From an uncultured Candidatus Melainabacteria bacterium (GTDB lineage Bacteria > Cyanobacteriota > Vampirovibrionia > Gastranaerophilales > Gastranaerophilaceae): a stretch of 64,000 nt of DNA. Made by a program: the position numbers and the translations under genes. This document shows positions 16,168 through 23,731 of this stretch, piece after piece. Where the stretch lies: NCBI GenBank assembly GCA_934754515.1, contig CAKVIG010000007.1:67754-131753 (forward strand), in the 5' to 3' direction. The notes beneath the pieces are model-generated. The model saw nothing but the letters and a program-made list of their open reading frames with translations, had not been told where the DNA came from and ran no database searches. Every line of letters starts with the position of its first letter. Position 1 is the stretch's first letter.

Positions 16168-17418
16168 ATGGCTTTATTGACGTCGGAAAAAATTTTAAAA
16201 CTAATACCTTCGCTATTTGAGACTGATTTGAATAGCGAAAGACATTTGTTCAAAAACTTCGAAAAAATCCTGGCTTTTGATGAAGGGTTTATTTATTATG
16301 CAAATCCGGATAGTTTGCAATTAAAATATAGCTATAAAAGCCATGCAAACTACGAAAAAGAAGCTACTTTCAAACTCGACACTAAGCTAAAAAAGTTTAT
16401 TTTCTCTAAAAATGGTGAAATAACTGATGAAGCATCTGATTTAGTGAAAACTATTGAACTTGAAGGAACGTCGCAGAAATCTTATATTGTTTCAAAAATA
16501 TCTATCAAATCAACTGTTTTCGGGATTGTTGTTTTATCGAAAAGAGAAAAGAATTTCTATAAACAAGATGATTTGGATGCATTGGATGCAGTTTCTTCAG
16601 TGCTTTCATATTTATTAAAGGATGTTGAATTATCAAATGTGTTTAAAATTCAACTAAAGGCCTTAAAAGATGGTATTGTAGAGAAAAATAACGCGTATAA
16701 AACCATAAAAGAGCAGAATGAAAAAATTCTTGAAGCAGACAAGGTTAAGAACGAGTTTTTGGCGAATATTTCTCATGAACTTAGAACGCCTTTGAATTCA
16801 ATCTTGGGTTTTTCGGATATTTTAGGAACGCAATTATATGGCAACTTAAATCCTAAACAGGAAGAATACATCAATGATATCAAGGTTTCTGCAACGCATC
16901 TTCTTGGCATGATTAACGAAGTATTGGATATGTCAAAAATTGAAGCAAACGCGATGAAGGTTGTTAAGAGTGCGTTTTGGATTTCAAGAGCTGTTGATGA
17001 GGTTGTAAATATCGTTTCACCGCTAGCACAGAAGAAAAATATTAAACTAATTAAAAATATGGCTGTGGATTTTGAAGTTTTTGCAGATTATCAAAAAATT
17101 CAACAGATTTTGTATAATTTGGTGAGCAATGCTATTAAGTACTCGCCTGAAAATGATGAGGTTGAAATCTCAATAAACTCAGATGACGAGAATTTTAGAA
17201 TTTTGGTGCATGATAACGGGATTGGTATTGATAAGAAATATCACGGAAAGATTTTTGCGAAGTTCGTTCAACTCGATAGTGCTTATACCAAAAAAGAAAG
17301 CTCAACAGGTTTGGGATTAACTATTACTAAAGAATTGGTTGAACTACATGGAGGAAAAATTTCTCTGATTAGTGAAGTTAACAACGGCTCTACTTTTATA
17401 GTAGAAATTCCGTTTTAG
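16168..17418 (+). CDS. Soluble sensor histidine kinase with GAF-like input domain
   Basis: A 416-residue kinase with no membrane span. Residues 1-165 look like a GAF-type sensor domain, residues 170-195 a coiled-coil linker, then the dimerisation/phosphoacceptor helix with EFLANISHELRTPLNSILGF (phosphoacceptor His203) and the ATPase domain with the N box LYNLVSNAIKYSPE, G1 HDNGIGID, F box FAKFVQLD and G2 STGLGLTI. It autophosphorylates on His and passes phosphate to a response regulator. No response regulator is encoded nearby, so it is an orphan. The input signal is unknown. Confidence 0.93.
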   Translation: MALLTSEKILKLIPSLFETDLNSERHLFKNFEKILAFDEGFIYYANPDSLQLKYSYKSHANYEKEATFKLDTKLKKFIFSKNGEITDEASDLVKTIELEGTSQKSYIVSKISIKSTVFGIVVLSKREKNFYKQDDLDALDAVSSVLSYLLKDVELSNVFKIQLKALKDGIVEKNNAYKTIKEQNEKILEADKVKNEFLANISHELRTPLNSILGFSDILGTQLYGNLNPKQEEYINDIKVSATHLLGMINEVLDMSKIEANAMKVVKSAFWISRAVDEVVNIVSPLAQKKNIKLIKNMAVDFEVFADYQKIQQILYNLVSNAIKYSPENDEVEISINSDDENFRILVHDNGIGIDKKYHGKIFAKFVQLDSAYTKKESSTGLGLTITKELVELHGGKISLISEVNNGSTFIVEIPF

Positions 17419-17456
17419 GAATTTCTACTATATTAAAAATTTATTATTCAATGTCC

Positions 17457-17497
17457 TTTTCTTTCTCTTTTATTGCGATAAAAAGAGAAAGAAAAGA
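17457..17497. repeat. Purine/pyrimidine inverted repeat
   Basis: CTTTTCTTTCTCTTT... faces ...AAAGAGAAAGAAAAG around ATTGCGAT: a long hairpin with one arm all pyrimidine and one all purine. It likely serves as a terminator for the histidine kinase gene. A similar TTTTTTCTTCTT / AAGAAGAAAAAA hairpin occurs next to a family C repeat at about 21443-21478. Confidence 0.6.
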
Positions 17498-17563
17498 ACG
17501 AAAAGAAAGAGAAAATACGCTACCGCTTCCTACGCTCTTACGAGCGTTAAATCAAATGGATGT

Positions 17564-17698
17564 AGCGGATTTTCGGTAGGGCGATGTCGAGCGTTAGCGA
17601 GCAAGCCCGTAAGTGCAAATAACATGAAAATAACAAGAAAAATCCGTAAGGATTTGTTGTTATTGAAATGTTATGCTCGCCCGAATAATCCAAGACAG
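17564..17698 (-). repeat. Interspersed repeat family B, copy 1
   Basis: About 135 bp. In minus orientation it runs from CTGTCTTGGATTATTCGGGC through AAATCCTTACGGATTT (palindrome) and TTCATGTTATTTGC to CGCCCTACCGAAAATCCGCT. Copy 2 at 53336-53452 is on the plus strand and about 90% identical, except that this copy has some 20 extra bases (GCTCGCTAACGCTCGACAT) after ACGGGCTT. No coding content. Confidence 0.82.
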
Positions 17699-17773
17699 CA
17701 AGCAAAGCTTGCACTCTTTCCTCACTATCGCAGCTAATCGCTGCACGTTCGCGGCGCGATTGTCGTTCATTAT
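17699..17773 (-). repeat. Interspersed repeat family C, copy 1
   Basis: About 75 bp. In minus orientation it begins TGAACGACAATCGCGCCGCG, contains CAGCGATTAGCTGCGATAG and ends GAGTGCAAGCTTTGCTTGCT. Copy 2 lies at 21304-21379 in plus orientation with a handful of differences. It contains short palindromes (GCAGCGATTAGCTGC, AAGCAAAGCTT). It abuts family B with no gap. The rest of the 373-bp gap 17419-17791 is the hairpin at 17457 and a short GC-rich linker. Confidence 0.78.
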
Positions 17774-17791
17774 TATGTTAAATTATAAAAA

Positions 17792-18568
17792 CTAGTTATC
17801 TTTAACCTTCTTTGCATCTTTTAAATCGCTATCAAAATATCCGACAATAAATTTAAAAGTATTAAGTGCAGACTCAATACTCATTACACGAGGTTTGTTG
17901 CCACGTTTCTCTTTAACCGTAACCGTGCCATTTTTTAAGTCTACATCTTCCAATATATACACATGCCAAGTTCTACCATCAAGCATTTTAACGCCTGTCC
18001 CGATTACAAAACTGTGTTTCTTTTCCTTGTCCATGCGTTCAAACAGATTCATAACTTCGTCTTTGTATCCGCTTAAATCAAAATTGAAATCTTGTTCTGC
18101 AATCACGCGAGGCTCAACACCTGTAAAAATTTTCATAAAATGCGATGGAAGGCTGTTTTCAAACGCATAATCCTTAAAATTATCCGTAAACCTGCAAATC
18201 CAAGGCTTTGCTTTATACTTGTTTTCGTATTGAGCAACAGATACATCCATGCTTCTTATTATTTCATTATTTTGTAATCGATATAGCTTTTCATACCCTT
18301 TTACGATTGCATTTGTCGGGATTGTATATTTCTCTTCTTTATTATTTGGTGCGTATAAATAGCAATTTATTAATTTAGGATTCTTGTCGTCGTATTGAAT
18401 ATGTTCTTTTATAACTTTGCGCCCGTTTGGCGTGTGCGATAGGGTTTCTAAGGTCGTCATCAAGTAACAGTCACTAAAATGCTGTTTCGTACTCTCAAAT
18501 TTGTCAATATCTTTATCGGAAATTGACGCACGAAAAGCAATATTAATACTATTCAAACGACCTATCAT
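17792..18568 (-). CDS. Calpain-like cysteine peptidase candidate with N-terminal FRA motif
   Basis: A 258-residue protein with no signal peptide. It shows a plausible papain-fold triad in calpain order: KQHFSDCYLMTTLETLS with Gln29 and Cys34, then a His in GRTWHVYILEDVD (His202), then a strand with Asn224 in KEKRGN. In calpains these positions read QxxxGDCWFLxxLxxL, GHAY and NPWG. The His-strand-Asn spacing fits, although the trailing PWG is replaced by GNKP. The N-terminus reads INIAFRAS, part of the aromatic-basic-small motif found in four proteins of the window. If active, it may be an intracellular protease or an exported effector; substrate unknown. Confidence 0.6.
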   Translation of the reverse strand: MIGRLNSINIAFRASISDKDIDKFESTKQHFSDCYLMTTLETLSHTPNGRKVIKEHIQYDDKNPKLINCYLYAPNNKEEKYTIPTNAIVKGYEKLYRLQNNEIIRSMDVSVAQYENKYKAKPWICRFTDNFKDYAFENSLPSHFMKIFTGVEPRVIAEQDFNFDLSGYKDEVMNLFERMDKEKKHSFVIGTGVKMLDGRTWHVYILEDVDLKNGTVTVKEKRGNKPRVMSIESALNTFKFIVGYFDSDLKDAKKVKDN

Positions 18569-18667
18569 ACCTATATTAAAAATGAAAAATGTAAATTATT
18601 GCTAAATTATTGCAAAAATGTTACAATTTGAAAGGTAAAGTGACGACTTAGCAAATTTTTGTAGCGT

Positions 18668-18775
18668 TATGGATTGCCACAAAAATCTTACGATTTTTTT
18701 CGCAATGACTTGTAGTTGTGACGCCAAGTCATTGCGAGGAGCAACTGTTTGGATAGGCGACGAAGCAATCCACAA
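18668..18775. repeat. Dispersed-type inverted repeat
   Basis: A 108-bp palindromic unit: GGATTGCCAC (18671-18680) ... TCGCAATGACTT (18700-18711) faces AAGTCATTGCGA (18726-18737) ... GCAATCCAC. The outer (GGATTGC/GCAATCC) and inner 12-bp arms are perfect. Elements with the GTCATTGCGAGG...GAAGCAATCC pattern are known dispersed repeats in other bacterial genomes. It sits just before rpiB and could affect its expression. Confidence 0.75.
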
Positions 18776-18798
18776 ATGATATTATTAAGGAATTAAAT

Positions 18799-19224
18799 AT
18801 GGAAATACTAATCGGTTCAGACCATGGCGGTTATAAATTAAAACAAGAAATTATAAAATACTTAAATGAATTGGGTCATACCGTTGAAGATTGCGGCTGT
18901 TATTCGGAAGAATCTTGTGATTACCCAGATATAGCACAAGACGTAGCAAAAAAAGTTCTATCAACAGGCAAAAAAGCGATTCTTGTTTGCGGAACAGGGA
19001 TTGGCATGTCAATTGCTGCAAATCGTTTTAAAGGAATTAGAGCATCACATTGCACTGATACTTTCACTGCAAGAATGACAAGAATGCACAATGACTCAAA
19101 CATTTTGTGTTTAGGAGAAAGAATTACAGGTACTGGGCTTGCACTTGATATTGTTGAGATTTGGTTGAATACTGATTTTCAAGGTGGAAGACACGAAAGA
19201 AGAATTAGCAAATTGGAGTTATAA
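18799..19224 (+). CDS. rpiB: Ribose-5-phosphate isomerase B
   Basis: Interconverts ribose-5-phosphate and ribulose-5-phosphate in the pentose phosphate pathway. The 141 residues have GSDHGGYKLKQEI at the N-terminus, the catalytic-base region CGTGIGMSIAANRFKGIRA with its active-site Cys, and NDSNILCLGERITG near the end; all standard. The start ATG is preceded by AAGGAAT. Its stop codon is immediately followed by the rsfS ATG, so the two are translationally coupled. Confidence 0.96.
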   Translation: MEILIGSDHGGYKLKQEIIKYLNELGHTVEDCGCYSEESCDYPDIAQDVAKKVLSTGKKAILVCGTGIGMSIAANRFKGIRASHCTDTFTARMTRMHNDSNILCLGERITGTGLALDIVEIWLNTDFQGGRHERRISKLEL

Positions 19225-19632
19225 ATGACAGAAGAAATTACATCATATAAGTTTGCTTGCGCAGTTGCAAGATTTTTGGAAGAAAGAATTGCAAGTGATA
19301 TTTCTATTTTGAATATCAGCAATGTTTCATCTTTTGCCGATTATTTTGTAATCTGTTCAGCGCAAACAAGCACACAAGTTAAGGCATTGACTGAAAACTT
19401 AGCCGACAAAGTAAAATCAACATTTTCAAGATTGCCTTTAGGTAGAGAAAACGATGTCAAAAATCGTTGGAACTTGCTTGATTACGGTGATGTAGTTGTT
19501 CATATTCTTCAACAAGACGAAAGAGAAGCTTATGCAATAGAAAAATTCTGGAATCACGCATTCAGCATACCTCGTAATACTTGGTTAGAAGAATCAGTAG
19601 AATATTCTGTTTACGAAAATATTAAAAAATAA
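19225..19632 (+). CDS. rsfS: Ribosomal silencing factor RsfS
   Basis: Binds uL14 on the 50S subunit and blocks subunit joining when nutrients are short; also helps ribosome assembly. The 135 residues include the ISNVSSFADYFVICSAQTSTQ segment (quoted in part: FADYFVICSA), LLDYGDVVVHIL and REAYAIEKFWNHA, all diagnostic of the family. It follows rpiB with no gap. Confidence 0.95.
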   Translation: MTEEITSYKFACAVARFLEERIASDISILNISNVSSFADYFVICSAQTSTQVKALTENLADKVKSTFSRLPLGRENDVKNRWNLLDYGDVVVHILQQDEREAYAIEKFWNHAFSIPRNTWLEESVEYSVYENIKK

Positions 19633-19680
19633 CTCTTTTTCCTCTCTTTGAGGATTAGAGTGGGAGCTTTTAGGAACATC

Positions 19681-20751
19681 ATGGATAAAAAAGAATTAAA
19701 TAAAGCGATAGAGAAAACAGTTCTAAAAATGGCAATGGAACCTAATAATACCGAGCATTATCATGAGCTTGCAAAATACTACGCGATGGATAATCAGTAT
19801 GACAAGGTAATCTCTGTGTATGAAAGTCTTTTAGAAATTGATCCGAAGGATTTGCAAACCTTGTTAAATTTAGGAAGCATTTGGTTCTATTCAAAAGAAT
19901 ACAAAAAGGCGTTGAAGTATTTTAACCAAGCAATGCTCGTTAATCCAAGCAATTATTTGGTTTATTATAATATGGCGAATACTTATGCTGAGCTTAAGAA
20001 CTTTTCTAAAGCTTTACATTACTACAACAGAACGCTTGATTTTAATTCTCAAGATCCTGAAATTTACAATGCGATAGCACTTTTATACCATGATTTTGAA
20101 GACTATGTAGAATCAAGGGCATATTATGAAAAAGCATTATCGCTTGATCCTGATAATTTAACAGCGTTGGTGGATTTGGGTAACGTTTGCTTTAAGCTGT
20201 TTGATTATAATAAGGCTCTTGAATACTATTACAAGGTATTTAAGTTGGCTCCCGATAATAAAACAGTTGCTCTATGTATAGCCAATACGTTAGCAGTTTC
20301 TAAAGACAAAGAAAAATGCTACGATTATTTTGAGAAAGCAATTGCACTTCCGGGAGATAACTATAAAGCTTATATTTGCTATGCGATTGCAAAATCAGAC
20401 TTCAAGGATTATGAAGATGCTATTGAATTGTACAAAAAAGCAATAGAAATTAATCCAAAAGAAGCAAATGCTTACATTTTGACAGGTAACTTGTATTCTA
20501 ATATCAAAAAATTCAAGGAAGCAGAAGCTCAATACAAAGAAGCACTTAAGATTAACAAACTTGATCCGAGTATTTATGTATTGATTGCAAATGTTTATTA
20601 TATGAATAATGAAATTGAGCGTTCGATTTATTCATACAGAGCAGCTGTAAATATGCGCCCTGAAAATGATGAGTACAAACTTGTTTTCATACAAGTATTA
20701 GAAGATTATATTGAACAACAAAGAAAGGGTGATATCGTTGCAACCTTCTAG
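19681..20751 (+). CDS. Tetratricopeptide-repeat protein
   Basis: A 356-residue protein made almost entirely of about nine TPR units of 34 residues (for example YHELAKYYAMDNQYDKVISV, YYNMANTYAELKNFSKALHY, LVDLGNVCFKLFDYNKALEY). No signal peptide, so a cytoplasmic scaffold is likely. I choose ATG 19681, with AGGAA five bases upstream, over a TTG further upstream in frame. It runs into the next gene, which starts inside its 3' end. It sits with the ribosome factor rsfS and a Tic20-like membrane protein, which could hint at a protein-targeting role; that is speculative. Confidence 0.9.
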   Translation: MDKKELNKAIEKTVLKMAMEPNNTEHYHELAKYYAMDNQYDKVISVYESLLEIDPKDLQTLLNLGSIWFYSKEYKKALKYFNQAMLVNPSNYLVYYNMANTYAELKNFSKALHYYNRTLDFNSQDPEIYNAIALLYHDFEDYVESRAYYEKALSLDPDNLTALVDLGNVCFKLFDYNKALEYYYKVFKLAPDNKTVALCIANTLAVSKDKEKCYDYFEKAIALPGDNYKAYICYAIAKSDFKDYEDAIELYKKAIEINPKEANAYILTGNLYSNIKKFKEAEAQYKEALKINKLDPSIYVLIANVYYMNNEIERSIYSYRAAVNMRPENDEYKLVFIQVLEDYIEQQRKGDIVATF

Positions 20752-21145
20752 ACAAATTTATCCGATAGAAAGATTAATATCAGCAGGCTCTTACCTTACG
20801 GCTGGCGGAGCAGGTTTTGTGTGGTTAATAATAGCAACATTGATGAAAAAGAATGTTACACCGTTTTTGATGTACCATATTTTGCAGTCGATATTTTTAT
20901 CAATTGCATACTTCTTACTTGCAACATTTGCAGAGCTAATCTACGTTATTCTATATAGAATTCCATTCATAAATGCTATTCCATATTTTATAAATATGCC
21001 GTTGCCGTTTGTATTCGGGCTTTCTATCGTTCAGACGATTACGACTGCTGTTATTCTGTATTTGGCTATAACTGCAGGTATGGGAATGTATAGCTATATA
21101 CCGTGGGTATCTGATATTATTGACCAAAATACGGGTAGAAAATAA
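20738..21145 (+). CDS. Tic20-like four-helix membrane protein
   Basis: A 135-residue protein with about four membrane spans. I use the TTG at 20738, which has AAGGGTGAT just upstream, inside the end of the TPR gene. The first helix follows RLISAGSYLTAGGAGF; a central VTPFLMYHILQSIFLSIAYF fits the conserved Tic20 pattern FLRFNxxQAILL; the end IPWVSDIIDQNTG matches the IPxISD tail of cyanobacterial Tic20 proteins. In plastids Tic20 is the core of the inner-membrane import channel; the role of bacterial relatives is unsettled. DUF4870-like proteins have a similar layout and are the main alternative. Confidence 0.55.
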   Translation: MQPSRQIYPIERLISAGSYLTAGGAGFVWLIIATLMKKNVTPFLMYHILQSIFLSIAYFLLATFAELIYVILYRIPFINAIPYFINMPLPFVFGLSIVQTITTAVILYLAITAGMGMYSYIPWVSDIIDQNTGRK

Positions 21146-21175
21146 TATCAACCTCATTCATGTAGCCTCCGGCTC

Positions 21176-21244
21176 GAACCCTCACCCGAAAATCTAAGTT
21201 TCGCATAGCTCAACTTGATTTTCTACCCTCTCCCAAAGAGAGGG
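21176..21244 (+). repeat. Interspersed palindromic repeat, family D copy 2
   Basis: Same 69-bp unit as at 1184-1252 (ACCCTCACCCGAA ... TACCCTCTCCC), about 90% identical, same orientation. Here it follows the Tic20-like gene, so the family occurs both upstream and downstream of genes. Confidence 0.78.
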
Positions 21245-21303
21245 ATTGTGCAGCATAAACAATGCAGGCACAGTTCATTCCCTGATTAGGAACTGGTGTG
21301 CAC

Positions 21304-21379
21304 TTGAACGACATTCGCGCCGCGAGCGTGCTGCGATTAGCTGTGATAGCGAGCGTAAGAGTGCAGGCTTTGCCTGCTA
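21304..21379 (+). repeat. Interspersed repeat family C, copy 2
   Basis: Starts TTGAACGACATTCGCGCCGC, contains CTGCGATTAGCTGTGATAG and ends GAGTGCAGGCTTTGCCTGCT. It matches 17699-17773 in the opposite orientation. The remainder of the 354-bp gap (21146-21499) is a CAACCGTAAGGTTG hairpin at 21396-21410 and a TTTTTTCTTCTT/AAGAAGAAAAAA hairpin at 21443-21478; no gene is visible. Confidence 0.78.
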
Positions 21380-21499
21380 CATCCATTTAAACCACAACCG
21401 TAAGGTTGTAGAAAACAGCAAAAGTTTCTTCTTTTTTGTTACTTTTTTCTTCTTGATTTTTTAAAGAAGAAAAAAGTAAGATAAAAAGAGATAAAAATA

Positions 21500-22402
21500 T
21501 TACAAGACCATTGCAAGAATCATCAAAATCATTGCCCCAATCTCCATAGCTGTTGACATGCGCTGTGAAAACTTATTTGAATCATATTTAGACGCGGATT
21601 TTTTAGCTTTACTTACACTGTTAAGCCTTTTAATACGTGTTGCGGTATCTTCATTTGAAAATTCCGTCCCAAATGTTTCGTATTCAAGCTGTGCAAGTTC
21701 GTCATTTAAATTAGGATTTGTAGGAAGCATTGCTGAGCCGCCTGTCATGTCACCATAGTTTGCGTAAGGTCTTGTGTAATTCTTTTGACCAAATGGCATT
21801 TTAAAACGATTTCTGCCAAGTCCCGATAAATCATTTGATGTCAATGTATCGTTGTCATAATAATTTCGACCTGCTAAATTATCGTCATAAGATTTTTTAG
21901 CAATAGTTTCTGGCATAACTTTTGCCTTAATTCTGTCCATTCTTGTAGAATAATCGTCTACATCGTATATTTTACCGAATATTTTACGTTCGATTGCAAC
22001 AATGCGTGAGTGAAAATCACGATTTTTATATGTTTGATTGAATATTTTCTGCTCGATTTCATCCACAATAGGATAATTTACAGAACTATCCGCAATTGTT
22101 TCATCTTCTTTAAAACTGTCTTCAGTCGGTTCAATTTCCAAACCGATTACGTCAGCTGAAATATCTCCTGAAAGTTTCTTGATTCTTTTATTAATATCAC
22201 CGCTTGAAGATTTACCGTAAACAGTTTTTTCAAGGCGTGAAATACGATTTTGCGCTGTGTCATTTGAATAGTCAAATCCGTAAATGTCGTTTTCAATTTT
22301 TGTAATCAAACTATCAGACTTTTGGATTGCAGCTTCAACACTAAATCCTGTAAAACCGAATATATACACAATTATTAGGAATGTAGCAAGAAATTTTTTC
22401 AT
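21500..22402 (-). CDS. Secreted protein with ~30-residue LE/YG repeats
   Basis: A 300-residue protein with a signal peptide (MKKFLATFLIIVYIFGFTGF, cleavage after VEA near residue 24). It contains at least four imperfect units of the form ITKIENDIYGFDYSNDTAQN-RISRLEKTVYGK: hydrophobic-x-x-IE-x-x-I/V-Y/F-G, an acidic turn, then R-I-x-R-L/I. Units lie near residues 30-68, 110-160 and 235-262. The C-terminus (MSTAMEIGAMILMILAMVL) is a hydrophobic tail that could anchor it. The middle is Asn/Tyr-rich and disordered. No catalytic motif. It is probably an envelope protein of a family restricted to this lineage. Confidence 0.75.
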   Translation of the reverse strand: MKKFLATFLIIVYIFGFTGFSVEAAIQKSDSLITKIENDIYGFDYSNDTAQNRISRLEKTVYGKSSSGDINKRIKKLSGDISADVIGLEIEPTEDSFKEDETIADSSVNYPIVDEIEQKIFNQTYKNRDFHSRIVAIERKIFGKIYDVDDYSTRMDRIKAKVMPETIAKKSYDDNLAGRNYYDNDTLTSNDLSGLGRNRFKMPFGQKNYTRPYANYGDMTGGSAMLPTNPNLNDELAQLEYETFGTEFSNEDTATRIKRLNSVSKAKKSASKYDSNKFSQRMSTAMEIGAMILMILAMVL

Positions 22403-22624
22403 AGTAGTACCACCTTGTTACCACTATAAATTGTGATTTAAAGCTTAGCTATTCAACCATCAATTATAAAAAATATTATTAAATATTGGTATAATGTTGT
22501 AGCTGAATATAATAATTATCTTACGTTTATAATCCTTTTATATTAAATACGTTGTAGAGTGTATTAAATATACAAAAATGTATATTTATGCTAAAATCGC
22601 ATTGTTATAGACAGAGGAGTGATA

Positions 22625-23731
22625 ATGAAAAAGAAGATAAGTATATTAGGTTCAACCGGTTCTATCGGCAGACAAGCCCTTGAAGTAATTGAAAAACTTC
22701 AAGATAAGTTTGAAATTATAGCTTTAACTGCGGGTGCTAATACAGAACTATTGAATGAACAAATTAAAAAATTTAAACCTAAATATGCTTATGCAGAAAA
22801 TATTAATGAAATAGTTGGTGCTAAACCTTTGAGTCTGGAAGAAATTTGCTCTAATAAAGGAAACGATATTATTTTGGTTGCGGTTTCCGGCAGAATCGGT
22901 TTGAAACCAACAATTACCGCAATAAATAACGGAATAGATATTGCACTGGCAAACAAAGAAACACTTGTCATGGCTGGCGATATTGTTATGCCTTTAGCAA
23001 AAGAAAAAGGAGTTAAAATCGTTCCTGTAGACAGTGAGCATTGCGCAATTCACCAATGTATTAAAGATATTGCTCAAGTTGACAAATTAATAATAACGGC
23101 ATCAGGTGGCCCATTTTTGAAAAAAACTGTTGAAGACATGAAAAACGCCACAGTTGAACAAGCTTTAGCGCATCCTCGCTGGAATATGGGACGTAAAATT
23201 ACCGTTGACAGTGCAACTTTAATGAACAAAGGTTTAGAAGTTATTGAAGCACACCATTTATTCGGAATGGATTATGATGATATTCAAGTTGTTGTGCACC
23301 CACAAAGCATTGTTCATTCAGCAATCGAATACGTTGACGGCAGCGTAATTGCACAATTAGGTTTACCAAGCATGCATATTCCTATTCAGTACGCAATTAC
23401 TTATCCTGAAAGATATGAAGGTATAAAATCAAAAAGTTTCAGCTTTGCAGAAATCGCACGCTTAGATTTTGAAGAACCAGATTGGAATAAATTCAAAGCT
23501 CTTAAATTAGCATATAATGCGGGCAAAGTTGGTGGTTCAGCAACGGTATGTTTAAATGCTTCAAACGAGGAAGCTGTTTTTGCATTCTTAAAAGGTCAAA
23601 TTAAATTATTTGATATTATTGACTCGGTTGAAAAGATGATGGCACAACACACAGTTGTAAAAAATCCTAATATTGACGAAATATTTGCAATTGATGAAGA
23701 AATAAGACGCAAAACTAGAGAATTATTTTAA
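22625..23731 (+). CDS. dxr: 1-deoxy-D-xylulose 5-phosphate reductoisomerase
   Basis: Second step of the MEP isoprenoid pathway, using NADPH and a divalent metal. The 368 residues include the NADPH site LGSTGSIGRQALEVIE, NKETLVMAG, the metal/substrate motifs VDSEHCAI and ASGGPF, and HPRWNMGRKITVDSATLMNK. I start at ATG 22625 because AGAGGAG (22613-22619) ends six bases before it; a GTG at 22619 would overlap that site. It is convergent with the FAD oxidoreductase, overlapping by four bases. Confidence 0.97.
   Translation: MKKKISILGSTGSIGRQALEVIEKLQDKFEIIALTAGANTELLNEQIKKFKPKYAYAENINEIVGAKPLSLEEICSNKGNDIILVAVSGRIGLKPTITAINNGIDIALANKETLVMAGDIVMPLAKEKGVKIVPVDSEHCAIHQCIKDIAQVDKLIITASGGPFLKKTVEDMKNATVEQALAHPRWNMGRKITVDSATLMNKGLEVIEAHHLFGMDYDDIQVVVHPQSIVHSAIEYVDGSVIAQLGLPSMHIPIQYAITYPERYEGIKSKSFSFAEIARLDFEEPDWNKFKALKLAYNAGKVGGSATVCLNASNEEAVFAFLKGQIKLFDIIDSVEKMMAQHTVVKNPNIDEIFAIDEEIRRKTRELF

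Noticed and set aside
21246..21464. 72-codon open frame inside the repeat-rich gap
   Set aside because: It runs through family C repeat and the pyrimidine hairpin, with no ribosome binding site; the translation is low-complexity.
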